Origin: an uncultured Thermoguttaceae bacterium
GTDB lineage: Bacteria > Planctomycetota > Planctomycetia > Pirellulales > Thermoguttaceae
Length of the DNA: 64,000 nucleotides
Assembly (NCBI GenBank): GCA_937951625.1
Contig: CALFBP010000010.1
Coordinates: 80,309-144,308, forward strand
Reading direction: 5' to 3'
Part shown: piece by piece, positions 55,125 to 64,000 of the stretch
Layout of the letters: each line of letters opens with the position of its first letter
Numbering within the stretch: position 1 is the stretch's first letter
Program-made: the position numbers and the translations under genes
The notes under the pieces: generated by a model
What the model was told of the DNA's origin: nothing
What the model saw: only the letters and a program-made list of their open reading frames with translations
Databases searched by the model: none

Positions 55125-56726
55125 ATGGCAAGTGACTCGACACGTTGGGTTGGCGGTTTAGGCCTTTTGCTGTTTTGTTCCCTGGCGGTCGGCTCCCCCG
55201 TGCCGGACATCTTCTCGGAGTCCGCGGCCCAACAGCACGGGCTGACGCGTGCGTGGTTCACGCAGATGCAGATCGACCCCGGTCGAGGCCGAGTCCGGGA
55301 ACTGATTCTCGAAGGCGGGACGTTGTTCATGCTGAGCGATCAGTCGGTGATCAGTGCGATCGACGCTGAAACCGGCTCGACGCTCTGGTCAATCCAAGTC
55401 GGCACACGCGGCTTTCCCACCCTGACCCCCGCCGCGAACCGGCGATTAGTCGCCGCGGTCAACGGATCGACGCTGTATGTGTTCAATCGCCAAAACGGTA
55501 AGCTTTTGTGGCAAAAGCGGCTCGACGGCGCTCCCGGGGCGGGGCCGGCGTTGAGCCAGCAGCGGGCCTACGTGCCTCTGCTCGACGGGCGGTTAGTGGC
55601 TTATCGACTCAAAGAGATCCGCGATGGATTCATGGAGAGCGAGTCCAGGGAACCGCTGTCGCCCGAGGAAAAGGCTGCCCGAACCGCCGCCTTTTATGAA
55701 TCGCTGCGCCTTGATCAGTCCCCTCAGACGCCGCTTTTTACCAGCGCCCCGGGCAGGCCCATGGTGCAACCTGTGGTCACTCGGGAGAACGCGGATGAGG
55801 AACACGTGATTTGGGCCACGGACAAAGGTTTCTTGTGTGCCGGGCGGATCGATCGCCGCGATCCGACGATATTGGAACTTCGCTGGCGGCTGGAGACCGA
55901 CGCCCCGATCGTCGCCAAGCCTAGCTATCTGCCGCCCGACGCCAACGTGCTGCAAGATTCAGGATTGATTATCGCAGGCTCCGAAGACGGCTTCATCTAC
56001 GCGATTCGCGAGCGCGACGGACGCCAAATGTGGCGGTTTGCGACTGGCGAACCCATCGTCGAGGACCCGGTCGTGCTTGGGCATTATATTTTTGCCCCCA
56101 ATCAGCTCGGGGGTATGTATTGCCTCGACGCCAAGACCGGCGGCCAAGTCTGGTGGACGCCCGAGGTCACACGCTTTGTCGCGGCGAGCAAAGACCGGGT
56201 CTACGCTAGCGACAAGATTGGCTTGCTCCATGTCCTCAGCGCGAAGACGGGGGCCAAGATCGACACGATTGCCACTGCCTCCCTGCCCATCAAGCTGACC
56301 AACCCTGAAAGCGACCGGATTTTTCTGGCCAGCAGCTCGGGCATGATCCAATGTCTCCACGAGCCGAGCGTCGTTGATCCTTTGATTCGCCGGGCCCCGT
56401 CGGAGGACTTCGATCTAGCCGACGGAGGCAAGCCAGCCGGCAAGGCAGCGGCGAAGGCGAAACCAGCGGACGAGGAAATGAACGGGGAAGCTAGGGCAAG
56501 CCAGCCACGTCCGGTCGGCGGCGGGGGTGGGGGAGGCGGTGCGAGGGTCGGCTCGTCCAGGCCGACAACCAGCAAGAAAGCAGCCGCCAACGGCGGCGGG
56601 GCCAAGAAGAAGGCAAAGGCAGGCGAAGCGGGTGGGATTCCCTTCGGCATGCCCGCCATGCCGGGCGCGATGCCCGGGGCTATGCCCGGTGCAAAGCCTG
56701 CCGCGAAGGGCAACAAAAAGCCTTGA
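55125..56726 (+). CDS. Secreted PQQ-like beta-propeller protein with AMPG tail
   Basis: The 533-residue protein has a signal peptide (VGGLGLLLFCSLAVGSPVP). Propeller blades follow, with IDAETGSTLWSIQV, YVFNRQNGKLLWQK, IYAIRERDGRQMWRF and CLDAKTGGQVWW motifs. The C-terminal 115 residues form a low-complexity tail: an acidic/Lys-rich stretch, a Gly-rich run, and the sequence GMPAMPGAMPGAMPGAKP. The tail resembles the AMPx repeats of the lipoprotein at 42.1-44.7 kb. The function is unknown. ATG 55125 is chosen because it opens a normal signal peptide; the frame extends to 54957. Confidence 0.85.
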   Translation: MASDSTRWVGGLGLLLFCSLAVGSPVPDIFSESAAQQHGLTRAWFTQMQIDPGRGRVRELILEGGTLFMLSDQSVISAIDAETGSTLWSIQVGTRGFPTLTPAANRRLVAAVNGSTLYVFNRQNGKLLWQKRLDGAPGAGPALSQQRAYVPLLDGRLVAYRLKEIRDGFMESESREPLSPEEKAARTAAFYESLRLDQSPQTPLFTSAPGRPMVQPVVTRENADEEHVIWATDKGFLCAGRIDRRDPTILELRWRLETDAPIVAKPSYLPPDANVLQDSGLIIAGSEDGFIYAIRERDGRQMWRFATGEPIVEDPVVLGHYIFAPNQLGGMYCLDAKTGGQVWWTPEVTRFVAASKDRVYASDKIGLLHVLSAKTGAKIDTIATASLPIKLTNPESDRIFLASSSGMIQCLHEPSVVDPLIRRAPSEDFDLADGGKPAGKAAAKAKPADEEMNGEARASQPRPVGGGGGGGGARVGSSRPTTSKKAAANGGGAKKKAKAGEAGGIPFGMPAMPGAMPGAMPGAKPAAKGNKKP

Positions 56727-56971
56727 GCGCCTGCGGCGATGCGCGCAGCTCTCAAGGGTCACGTCCTGTCGTTGCGCGCCATGAGTCGAGAGACATAGAG
56801 GACGGCAAGCAACGTACCGTATCAGCAGTCCCTTCCCTATACCCGGCAGCCCCCGGTGCGCGGATGCAGCGGACCGAGAATTCAACCATCGCCGCCCTGC
56901 ACACCGAAACAATAGCCATGAGGGGCCGACCATCTGGACGGCCTTGATCTACGCCGCATATTGGTAGGCCC

Positions 56972-59593
56972 TTAGCCACCAAGCATTTGCCCAATCGCTT
57001 GGCGAGCAGCCTCCAAGGCCTCGGGGAGTTTCTCGGCATCCTTTCCGCCGGCCTGGGCCATGTCAGCTCGGCCGCCTCCCCCGCCGCCGACAATCGCCGC
57101 GGCCGATTTGACCCACGCCGTGGCGTCCAACCCCCTTTTGACCAGCTCGCGACTCAAACCCGCGACCATCAACACCTTGTTATTCTCCTGGCGGCATGCC
57201 AAGAGCACGGCCGAGGCGGAGGTTTTATGGCGAATTTTGTCGATGATTTCCCGCATCGTCTGCGGATTGGAATCGGGAATCTCCGCGACGATCACTTTGA
57301 CGCCGTCCTTTTCCGCGGCACTTGCCAGCAGGGCGTCGGCGTTGGGACCTTCCGCCTTGGCTCCGGCGGCGGCCTGCTTCTTGAGCTGCCGAACCTCCTT
57401 GGCGAGGGCCTCGACCCGACGAGCCACTTCGTCCATCGGCGCCTTGAGTGCGGCGGCCGCTTGAGCGAGCGCTTTTTCTACCCGCCGCACATGCTCAAGA
57501 GCTGCCAGCCCCGTCACGGCGGTAATCCGCCGCGTGCCCGCCGCCACACTTTCTTCACTCACGATCTTGAACAGCCCGACTTGACCGGTGTTTTCCAGAT
57601 GCGTGCCGCCGCAAAGCTCCTTGCTAAAATCGCCCACGGAGACAACGCGGACCACGTCGGGGTACTTTTCGCCAAAAAGCATCATGGCGCCGGTAGTCCG
57701 TGCCTCGGGGAGCGTCATCCGCTGCCATGCGACGGGGACGGCTTCCATGACCTTCCGGTTGACTTCGTCCTCGATGGCCTCCAGTTGCTCTGGTGTGACA
57801 GCCGAGGGATTCGAGAAGTCGAACCGCAACCAATCGTTGTCCACCTTGGAGCCTTGTTGCTGGGCGTGTTTGCCCAAATGCTTTTGCAGGGCGTAGTGCA
57901 ACAGGTGCGTCGCCGAGTGTGCGCGACGAATGCCTTGGCGCCGCGCGGCATGGACTCGGGCGATGAGCACGTCTCCCAAACGCAACACGCCTTCGCGGAG
58001 ATAGCCGCGGTGGAGCGTCAATTCGCCGCTCACTTGCGTGTCGATGACTTCGAAGCGGACGCCTGAAGCGGACAATTCCCCAATGTCGCCCACCTGGCCG
58101 CCCATCTCGCCATAAAAAGGCGTCTTGTCAAGGACCACCACGATCGGGTGTTGTTGGTCCGCGTCGAGGACTTGGTCGCAGAGTTGCTCGTTGGCGATCA
58201 GGCCTACTACTTTCGCGTCGCTCACTTCGACGGTTTCGTAGCCGAGAAACCGGGTTGAGTGGACGGCTTTTTTCAGGGCGTCGAGCGGGCTCCTGGGGCC
58301 GAACAATTCCAGCTTCTGGCCGCCGCCCGACTCGATCCCATGCCGCCGCATCGCCTCCTCGTAGCCCGACCAATCGAAGGCCAAACCCCGCTCGGCGGCC
58401 ATGCTTTCGAACAGTTCGGGCGGGAAACCGTGGGTCTGGTACATCTCGGCGGCCTCCTCGCCGGATACGATCCCTCGATTGTCCCGCCGCATCTGTTGGA
58501 AGATTCGCTCGATCCGCTCCAGGCCCGCGTCGATCGTGTCCAAGAAGGCCGCTTCCTCGGCCTTGATTCCCCGGGCCACACGTTCGACCGTTTCGCCCAG
58601 CTCGGGATATGGGACCTTCATCATTTCCGCGACGACCGGCACCAGCTTGTACAGCACCGGCTCGTCCACGCCCATTTGCCGGGCATCGAGCACCGCACGC
58701 CGCAAAAGGCGCTTGACGACGTATTTTTCCTTGTTGGGACCGGGATACACGTTTTCATGGATGGCGAACGTGCATGCGCGAATGTGATCGGCGATCCGCC
58801 GCAAACGGCGGCCGTTCTCGGTGTCGGGTTGGTAGCCCACGCCACACACTTCGCCAGCGGCCTCGACGATAGGCCGAAGGATGTCGATATGGAAATTCGA
58901 CTCGACGCCCTGAAGCACCGATGCTGTGCGTTCCAGGCCCATGCCCGTGTCAATATTTTTGCTCGGTAGCGGCCGCAAGTTGTTCGGCGGATTCCCCACC
59001 CGATTAAACTGGGTAAACACCAAGTTCCAGATTTCGACCTGGCCCCAGGGGGTTTGGCAATAGATTTCGCTGCATGGGCCGCAGACGCCGTCTGGCCCCT
59101 GACTGGGGGCATTGGCCGGCCAGAAGTTCTCGTCCTCACCGAGCCGTTGGAGCCGCTCGGCCGGCAGACCGATCTCGTCGATCCAGATCGCGGCTGCCTC
59201 GTCGTCGTCCAAGTAAACGGTGGCCGAGAGTCTTTCGGGCGAAATGCCGAGCCACTTGGGATCCGTAAGAAATTCCCAGGCCCAGTGAATCGCTTCGCGC
59301 TTGAAATAATCGCCGAAGCTGAAGTTCCCCAACATCTCGAAGAAGGTATGGTGGTAGGCGGTCCTGCCTACATTGTCGATGTCATTGGTGCGCAAGCACT
59401 TCTGACACGTCGTCGCCCGGGTGAAGTCCAGCTTGCAGCGGCCCAGGAAGTGGTCCTTGAACTGGTTCATGCCCGCCGGGGTAAACAGCACTGAGGGATC
59501 CCAGCGGGGGACCAGAACATCACTCGGACGTCGTACACATCCCTTGCTCTCGAAGAAGCTCAGGTATTTTTCACGAAGTTCGTCTGTTTGCAT
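56972..59593 (-). CDS. alaS: Alanyl-tRNA synthetase
   Basis: The 873-residue class II synthetase has the aminoacylation core with RTNDIDNVGRTAYHHTFFEMLGNFSFGDYF (core HHTFFEMLGNFSFG), the editing domain with HSATHLLHYAL, the CGGTH zinc/editing motif, and a C-Ala domain ending AIGQMLGG. It charges tRNA-Ala. ATG 59593 (MQTDELREKYL) is the chosen start; GTG 59599, two codons upstream, would be too close to the likely GGGTGAG ribosome binding site. No riboswitch or T-box was seen upstream. Confidence 0.97.
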   Translation of the reverse strand: MQTDELREKYLSFFESKGCVRRPSDVLVPRWDPSVLFTPAGMNQFKDHFLGRCKLDFTRATTCQKCLRTNDIDNVGRTAYHHTFFEMLGNFSFGDYFKREAIHWAWEFLTDPKWLGISPERLSATVYLDDDEAAAIWIDEIGLPAERLQRLGEDENFWPANAPSQGPDGVCGPCSEIYCQTPWGQVEIWNLVFTQFNRVGNPPNNLRPLPSKNIDTGMGLERTASVLQGVESNFHIDILRPIVEAAGEVCGVGYQPDTENGRRLRRIADHIRACTFAIHENVYPGPNKEKYVVKRLLRRAVLDARQMGVDEPVLYKLVPVVAEMMKVPYPELGETVERVARGIKAEEAAFLDTIDAGLERIERIFQQMRRDNRGIVSGEEAAEMYQTHGFPPELFESMAAERGLAFDWSGYEEAMRRHGIESGGGQKLELFGPRSPLDALKKAVHSTRFLGYETVEVSDAKVVGLIANEQLCDQVLDADQQHPIVVVLDKTPFYGEMGGQVGDIGELSASGVRFEVIDTQVSGELTLHRGYLREGVLRLGDVLIARVHAARRQGIRRAHSATHLLHYALQKHLGKHAQQQGSKVDNDWLRFDFSNPSAVTPEQLEAIEDEVNRKVMEAVPVAWQRMTLPEARTTGAMMLFGEKYPDVVRVVSVGDFSKELCGGTHLENTGQVGLFKIVSEESVAAGTRRITAVTGLAALEHVRRVEKALAQAAAALKAPMDEVARRVEALAKEVRQLKKQAAAGAKAEGPNADALLASAAEKDGVKVIVAEIPDSNPQTMREIIDKIRHKTSASAVLLACRQENNKVLMVAGLSRELVKRGLDATAWVKSAAAIVGGGGGGRADMAQAGGKDAEKLPEALEAARQAIGQMLGG

Positions 59594-59894
59594 TTCCACT
59601 CACCCTGGCCACCGGTTGTTCGATAACCCCCCCATCATATCGGCTTAGAATCAGCGTGAAAAGGCGAACCTGACCCGCAGTCTAGCGACCTGCTAGCTAC
59701 CTCCAGCCACTAGAATTACCAACAAAACCACGCCTGCCCGTTTGGGATCGGCCAATTTCCTCCTCAAGCTCCTCTCAATCTTCCCATTTTTCATCATCGT
59801 AGTATCCGTTCTATCCGGTAAAAACGTTACAGTCAGCAATCTTGGTGGACGATGACAAAACAGAACCACGCGGAGCAACGGGCGGGGATAGGCG
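59594..59894. other. Short intergenic region between divergent alaS and TolC-like gene
   Basis: About 300 bases, AT-rich in the middle (59780-59830). It should hold the promoters of both genes. A minus-strand frame of 34 codons with a hydrophobic end (59693-59797) is seen but lacks a ribosome binding site and is not called. Confidence 0.35.
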
Positions 59895-61262
59895 ATGGGG
59901 AGACTGGCGGGTTGGCTGGTCGCGGGAATTTTGTACCTCAGCGGGACGCTGGGCTGCGCCCCGGCCCGCTTGGCGGCACCTCCATTGCCGTTCGAAGGCC
60001 ACCTTTCCGGTCGGGTGTCGCTCCCAGCTATGGGAAATCCCACTCCGGTAGCCTTGGCGTCGCTCACCCTGCCTAACTACCGGGAGGTCGAAAAGGCCCT
60101 AGCGCACACGCCGGACATCACCGGCTACCGCTTGCTCACCGAACCGCAATGCCAATGCCTGGCCGCAGCCGAATCTACTCTAGGAAACCTGTTGGCCATC
60201 GAGCGTCAATCGGTCCTTACTGGGGTCGTATGGCGGTGGGATCGCGAGGCCTTGGCCCGCTCTGTGCTCGCCGACGCCCTCGCTCTCCGCGCCGTCGAGG
60301 AGCGGAATCGCTCCGCCGCTCAGGCCCTGGAGCTTTACTATCGCTTGGCCGCGGCTTATTTCGCCCGCGATCGAGTGGAGCAGTCGCTTGCCGAGCTTCG
60401 CCGCTGGATCGAGGACCTTGGCAAGGCCAAGGAAACGGGCCTGACCGTGCCTCAAGAGGATTCCAAACTCCGCCTCCAGGAAGTCGAACTTGCCGAGCGC
60501 AAAGTGCAGCTCGATGCGGCCATCGAGCAGCTCGACGAACAATTGTGCCAGCTCGTAGGATTGGAACGCGATCCACACCAGCCGCTTTGGCCGGGGGCGG
60601 AGCTGACGGTCCGCGTGGCCGCCGTCGACGCCGACGCGGCGGTAGAAGAAGGACTGCGCTCGCGGCCCGATCTGGCTTTGCTCGCGTTGCTTTACGAAAA
60701 CGTGGACGAGCAGACGCTGGGTGTGATTCGCGACGCTTTGGCACGCATCGACTTGGCGATGGGGCTTCCGACGCCGAGAAAGCACATGGTCAGCACAGCG
60801 GTTCATCGGGCGAAGGTCTGCTTGGAGGCCGAGACTCGGCGGGAGCAGCTCGGCCAACTGTTGCACGCTCAACGCCGCGTAGCCGAGCAAGAACTTCGGC
60901 GTGCGGCAAGCGAGGTCGATCGGCGATTGCGCCAGATCGGACTCGCCAAGGACAAGCTGGATCAACGCCAACAGGCCCTCCGCCGCCTCCGGGACCGCCG
61001 CGAGGCCAAAGGCTCTCCACCCGCATTCGAGGTCCCTGCTGCCCAGCTCGAAGTTTTGGCCGCCGAAATCGACGTTTTCGAAGCCGTGATCGAGTGGAAG
61101 ATCGCCACGGCGCGGCTCAAGCAATCGCAGGGAACCTTGGCCGCCGAGTGCGGCTACGCCTCGCCTGAGTCCTGCGGCTCGGCCTGCCTCACTATCCCAA
61201 AGCGTGAGGAAACGCACCGCGCGTCGGCCGCGAAGCTCGTTCTTTTGTCTGGGCAGCCATGA
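59895..61262 (+). CDS. TolC-like outer-membrane lipoprotein
   Basis: The 455-residue protein has a lipobox-type signal (LVAGILYLSGTLGC, Cys21). The mature part is long, helical and Ala/Leu/Arg/Glu-rich with heptad-like spacing, including YREVEKALAHTPD, ALELYYRLAAAYFARD and EEGLRSRPDLALLALLYE. That layout fits the outer membrane efflux (TolC) family, although the sequence is diverged and no efflux partners are adjacent. It may be a peripheral or structural homologue. ATG 59895 is in a GC-rich context with a GGGGAT box. Confidence 0.65.
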   Translation: MGRLAGWLVAGILYLSGTLGCAPARLAAPPLPFEGHLSGRVSLPAMGNPTPVALASLTLPNYREVEKALAHTPDITGYRLLTEPQCQCLAAAESTLGNLLAIERQSVLTGVVWRWDREALARSVLADALALRAVEERNRSAAQALELYYRLAAAYFARDRVEQSLAELRRWIEDLGKAKETGLTVPQEDSKLRLQEVELAERKVQLDAAIEQLDEQLCQLVGLERDPHQPLWPGAELTVRVAAVDADAAVEEGLRSRPDLALLALLYENVDEQTLGVIRDALARIDLAMGLPTPRKHMVSTAVHRAKVCLEAETRREQLGQLLHAQRRVAEQELRRAASEVDRRLRQIGLAKDKLDQRQQALRRLRDRREAKGSPPAFEVPAAQLEVLAAEIDVFEAVIEWKIATARLKQSQGTLAAECGYASPESCGSACLTIPKREETHRASAAKLVLLSGQP

Positions 61263-61582
61263 CGCGACGCAGCACCGTGCGACAACCCTGGGCGATGGAA
61301 AGCACCTTGTAATGTGCTTGTGTCTTGGGTCGACAGCGGAAGACGGACGTTGAGGCCGCGGAGGCGGAATTCCTAAGTGGTCGTCGAACTTGTCGTCGTG
61401 GACCTACTGTAGGGTTTCGATGAGACGTTGCTGGACGTGCTCGAGTCTGGTGGCCAAGTTTTCTCGCCCCATCTTCAGCTTGGGAGCCGCCAGAACCGCT
61501 CGGCCCAACGGTTCCGCGGTACCAGCCGTTTAAGGTCAGGTCACGTCGAATTCTGGCCCGCGCCAAACGCCGCTTGAGGAAA
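61263..61582. other. Intergenic region, no gene called
   Basis: About 320 bases. On the minus strand a 37-codon stretch without a start (about 61410-61520) reads GRENLATRLEHVQQRLIETLQ before a stop. This looks protein-like and could be a remnant, but no homologue or complete frame supports a gene. Confidence 0.3.
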
Positions 61583-62452
61583 CTACTTCAGCCGTTGGAT
61601 GCGCTTGACGATCTCTTCCTGATTGGCTTTCTGTTGGATGGGCAAAATCACATAACAGGCTTTCTCGCCGCAACTATCGAGGATGATTTGCCGCGAGTTG
61701 GGCGTTGCAAAACCGTCAGGGCACGGTTCGTGCCCGTTGATCAGCACCTCGGCCTCCACCGCCCGAGCGAAGGCGTCGGCGTTCTCCTGACGATAGTCGC
61801 GTCCCCACACCAGATCGAACACCGGGCCACGGCCAAGAAGCTCCACCGGTTCTAGCTGCCGACTGAAGATCGTCTTGTCGAACCGGTAGGAGTCGACTTT
61901 CTCGGGAATGCTGTGGGTAATGAAGATGCCCCCAGGCAGTCGCACAGCCAGAGGGCAGCTTAGGATGAACGGCGTGAATGCCTCACGGACCTTGTCGGCC
62001 GCCGAACCGTACATCTGTTGCAGCCCCAGTCGGAAGAGCAGGTTGAGCATCTGCCTGTGTTTTTGGATGGGATAGTCGGTGACCTCGGCTAACTCGTGGT
62101 TGCTTAGCAGGAAATGCACGCGATCCCGGTATCGAACCTTCAGCTTGGCGACGTCCTCGAGCAGCGTGTGCGACATACACCCGCCGTTGGCCGGGTAAGT
62201 CGGCCCGCCGTGACAAACTTCCTGGAGCACGAGGTGGCGTTTGGGGTGATTGTCCAAATCGGCGATGCGGCGGATCAGATTCAAGTTACGGCGATTCCCG
62301 TGCAGGTCGCCAGTGATCATGATCTCGTCGCCCCACTCTTCGTCCAAGGGCACGATCGTGTTGCCCTCACGGCCTATCGTCTTCCAGTTGGCTTCCGTGG
62401 CCTGCTCAAAGGTGGCGATGATGTTCTCGATGTATTCGACCGTGGCTACCAT
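61583..62452 (-). CDS. Metallophosphoesterase
   Basis: The 289-residue protein has the calcineurin-like metal sites: ITGDLHGNRRNLN, LLSNHELAE, and the C-terminal pair of histidine motifs ITHSIPEKV and LINGHEPCPDG. It would hydrolyse phosphate mono- or diesters with two metal ions. A histidine of the usual GDxVDRG motif is not obvious (AYPANGG instead), so the metal site may be a family variant. No membrane segment or signal is present. The start is ATG 62452. Confidence 0.85.
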   Translation of the reverse strand: MVATVEYIENIIATFEQATEANWKTIGREGNTIVPLDEEWGDEIMITGDLHGNRRNLNLIRRIADLDNHPKRHLVLQEVCHGGPTYPANGGCMSHTLLEDVAKLKVRYRDRVHFLLSNHELAEVTDYPIQKHRQMLNLLFRLGLQQMYGSAADKVREAFTPFILSCPLAVRLPGGIFITHSIPEKVDSYRFDKTIFSRQLEPVELLGRGPVFDLVWGRDYRQENADAFARAVEAEVLINGHEPCPDGFATPNSRQIILDSCGEKACYVILPIQQKANQEEIVKRIQRLK

Positions 62453-62772
62453 GACATCAAGCCTGCTGTTTAACCAAGAGACTTCCCGCGTTCGTGTCCG
62501 ATTCGGGGCCGAGCAGCCGCCCCCTCAAACAACGCCCAGAATCTCTCTGGATCAAGGAAAGGGCCCCTCCGAGCGCCGCTTGCCTGGCTACCCCGACTGG
62601 GCAATCGGCTTGCCTCTGGCACGACGGACGCCCGACTGCCTCGTTGGGACGACTCCTGCTGAGGAATGACGGCTCAAGGCGCGTAATTGTATCGGCTTTC
62701 CTCCGGCGGAACATCCCAGCAGCAAGGCAACGGACAAGGCCCTGCCAACAGGATTTTTTTCGGCTAACATTT
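62453..62772. other. Intergenic region, no gene called
   Basis: About 320 bases between the metallophosphoesterase start and the prmC stop. Frames on both strands have composition typical of non-coding GC-rich DNA. No terminator after prmC was recognised. Confidence 0.3.
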
Positions 62773-63654
62773 TCAGCAGGCGGTCTTTTTAGCTTGCACG
62801 ACGCGCGGGACGCGGCTGAAATCGCAGTAGGTCGCAACGAGTTCGAAGCGTGGGTCGGCCGCCAACAGGGCGATCACCGCCTCGTGCGTCGAAGGGCTGA
62901 CTTCCAACAAGAGGTGTCCGCCCGGCCGCAGCCGCTCCGCCGCCTCGGGCGCCAGTCGCTCCACGATTTCCGTCCCGCGTGGTCCGGCGACCAAGGCCGA
63001 CCGAGGCTCGTAGTCTCGCACATCCGGGGCCAAGGCCGCGAACTCCGCTTCCTTCACGTAGGGCGGATTGCTCACCACGAAGTCGAACTGGGTGTCCTCC
63101 GCAAAGGACGACAAGAGATTGCCCAAAACGAAGTCGATACGATCGGCCACGTGGTGACGCTCGGCGTTGCGTCGGGCGACTTCCAAGGCTGCGGGGCTGG
63201 CATCGATGGCCGTGACGCGGGCCGTGGGCAGATGCTTGGCCGCGGTCACGGCGATATTTCCACAGCCCGTCCCCACATCGCAAATCGCGATTGGTCCGTT
63301 GGGCCCCTGCCGCGCCAATTCGATTAGCCGCAGCACCAAGATCTCGGTCTCCGGCCGGGGAATCAAGACATCGGGCGTCACCCAAAAATCGAGCGAGTAG
63401 AACTCGCGATGCCCCACCAGGTAGGCCACCGGCATCCCTTCCGCGCGGCGGCGGACCATCTCGCGGAAGTCTGCGCGCACAGATTCCGCTGGCACATCGT
63501 CAAAGGCCATATAGAGGTCGATGCGCTGGCAGCCGCGGGCATGGGCCAACAGGACCTCGGCGTCCAACCGAGGGCTTTCCGACCCGTGCCGCTTCAAATA
63601 GTCGGTGGTCCACTGGAGCAACCGGCCAATGGTCCAGGGGGCGTCTTGGGACAT
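62773..63654 (-). CDS. prmC: Release-factor glutamine methyltransferase
   Basis: The 293-residue SAM-dependent enzyme methylates the glutamine of the GGQ motif in RF1 and RF2. The N-terminal helical domain is followed by SAM-binding motif AICDVGTGCGNIAVTAA and the catalytic NPPY in VVSNPPYVKEAEF. The start MSQDAPWTIGRLLQW at 63654 matches the usual family beginning; the frame extends upstream to 63786 but the extra sequence does not look like protein. Downstream of prfA, the normal gene order. Confidence 0.95.
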   Translation of the reverse strand: MSQDAPWTIGRLLQWTTDYLKRHGSESPRLDAEVLLAHARGCQRIDLYMAFDDVPAESVRADFREMVRRRAEGMPVAYLVGHREFYSLDFWVTPDVLIPRPETEILVLRLIELARQGPNGPIAICDVGTGCGNIAVTAAKHLPTARVTAIDASPAALEVARRNAERHHVADRIDFVLGNLLSSFAEDTQFDFVVSNPPYVKEAEFAALAPDVRDYEPRSALVAGPRGTEIVERLAPEAAERLRPGGHLLLEVSPSTHEAVIALLAADPRFELVATYCDFSRVPRVVQAKKTAC

Positions 63655-63855
63655 GGTCGCTTCGTAGGTCGATGAAAACCGAAAACCATTCTGCCTCGCC
63701 ATCCGACGGACTGGAAGTGTCTGGGCATGGTTCCCATCGCCTCGGAAGTCGCCCTCACGGTCAGGAATCCTGCCGATTGTCGCCAAAGCGTTTCTGGTTT
63801 TCTCGCCCGTATTTGTTCTTCTCCTGCCCGAACGAATTACGAGCTTCGCACGACC

Positions 63856-64000
63856 CTATTCAATGGTCCCGAAGGCGTCGCGGAGTTCTTGGCGTTCGTA
63901 CTCTTTGAGCGCATCGATGACGGGATCGAGATCGCCGGCAAGGATGCTGTCGAGCTTGTACAGCGTGAGGTTGATGCGGTGATCGGTGACGCGGTTGTCG
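63856..64000 (-). CDS. prfA: Peptide chain release factor 1, C-terminal part
   Basis: The last 48 codons of RF1 are present; the rest lies past the right edge. The sequence [20 protein letters not shown] and the end RDAFGTIE are characteristic of RF1's C-terminal domain. RF1 reads UAA and UAG. It is upstream of prmC by about 200 bases, which matches the common prfA-prmC pairing. Confidence 0.93.
   Translation of the reverse strand, partial: DNRVTDHRINLTLYKLDSILAGDLDPVIDALKEYERQELRDAFGTIE

Noticed and set aside
59693..59797. 34-codon minus-strand peptide with a hydrophobic C-terminus
   Set aside because: No ribosome binding site, and the frame continues upstream into non-coding-like sequence.

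Overview
The window is GC-rich chromosomal DNA that reads as a planctomycete, most likely of the Pirellulales/Thermogutta type. The pointers are secreted PQQ-like beta-propeller proteins, a di-haem protein resembling the hydrazine synthase alpha subunit, a lipoprotein with Ala-Met-Pro repeats and terpene-cyclase-like repeats, methanofuran/H4MPT-type C1 genes outside an obvious methylotroph, and a heptosyltransferase that implies LPS. The placement is inferred from gene content; there is no rRNA here. No tRNA, rRNA, CRISPR array, insertion sequence or prophage was seen, and about 50 genes fill nearly all the sequence.

Layout. 1-12.97 kb: a partial LarA-like gene, a DUF2905 protein, a non-pyrrolysine MttB-family methyltransferase convergent with a pterin-dependent methyltransferase, a class V aminotransferase, a Tat-exported DJ-1/PfpI protein, mutS translationally coupled to a LOG-family gene, a PmoA-like (DUF6807) protein, a UvrC-like protein lacking the second nuclease, and dusB. 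13-25.6 kb: gyrA with its own promoter, a Gfo/Idh/MocA oxidoreductase, a three-gene NAD(P)-linked formate dehydrogenase operon, htrA with a strong terminator, and a truncated protease-like gene. 25.9-31.9 kb (plus strand): a 32-codon ribosomal-protein-like gene with its own terminator, a FabZ-like dehydratase, a rhomboid protease, trmB, a short xylose isomerase, a PQQ-like protein and a LURP-one protein.

32-45 kb: a Tat-exported protein, a nitrilase, RNase D, a peroxiredoxin, a SpoIIE phosphatase, a heptosyltransferase, a three-gene methanofuran/H4MPT cofactor cluster (ATP-grasp, ASKHA-like, amino acid kinase) and the repeat lipoprotein. 45-54.6 kb: a minus-strand block with the di-haem protein, a nucleoside-hydrolase-like protein, an enolase-superfamily enzyme and a 1347-residue protein of unknown function. 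54.6-64 kb: a second PQQ-like protein, alaS, a TolC-like lipoprotein, a metallophosphoesterase, prmC and the 3' end of prfA.

The recurring theme is one-carbon chemistry: methyl transfer at 0.7-3.1 kb, formate oxidation or CO2 reduction at 17.5-22.7 kb, and methanofuran-type cofactor synthesis at 39-42 kb. The best candidates for undescribed biology are the 32-residue basic protein at 25.9 kb, the 1347-residue protein and its coupled enolase, and the di-haem HZS-alpha-like protein with its neighbours.
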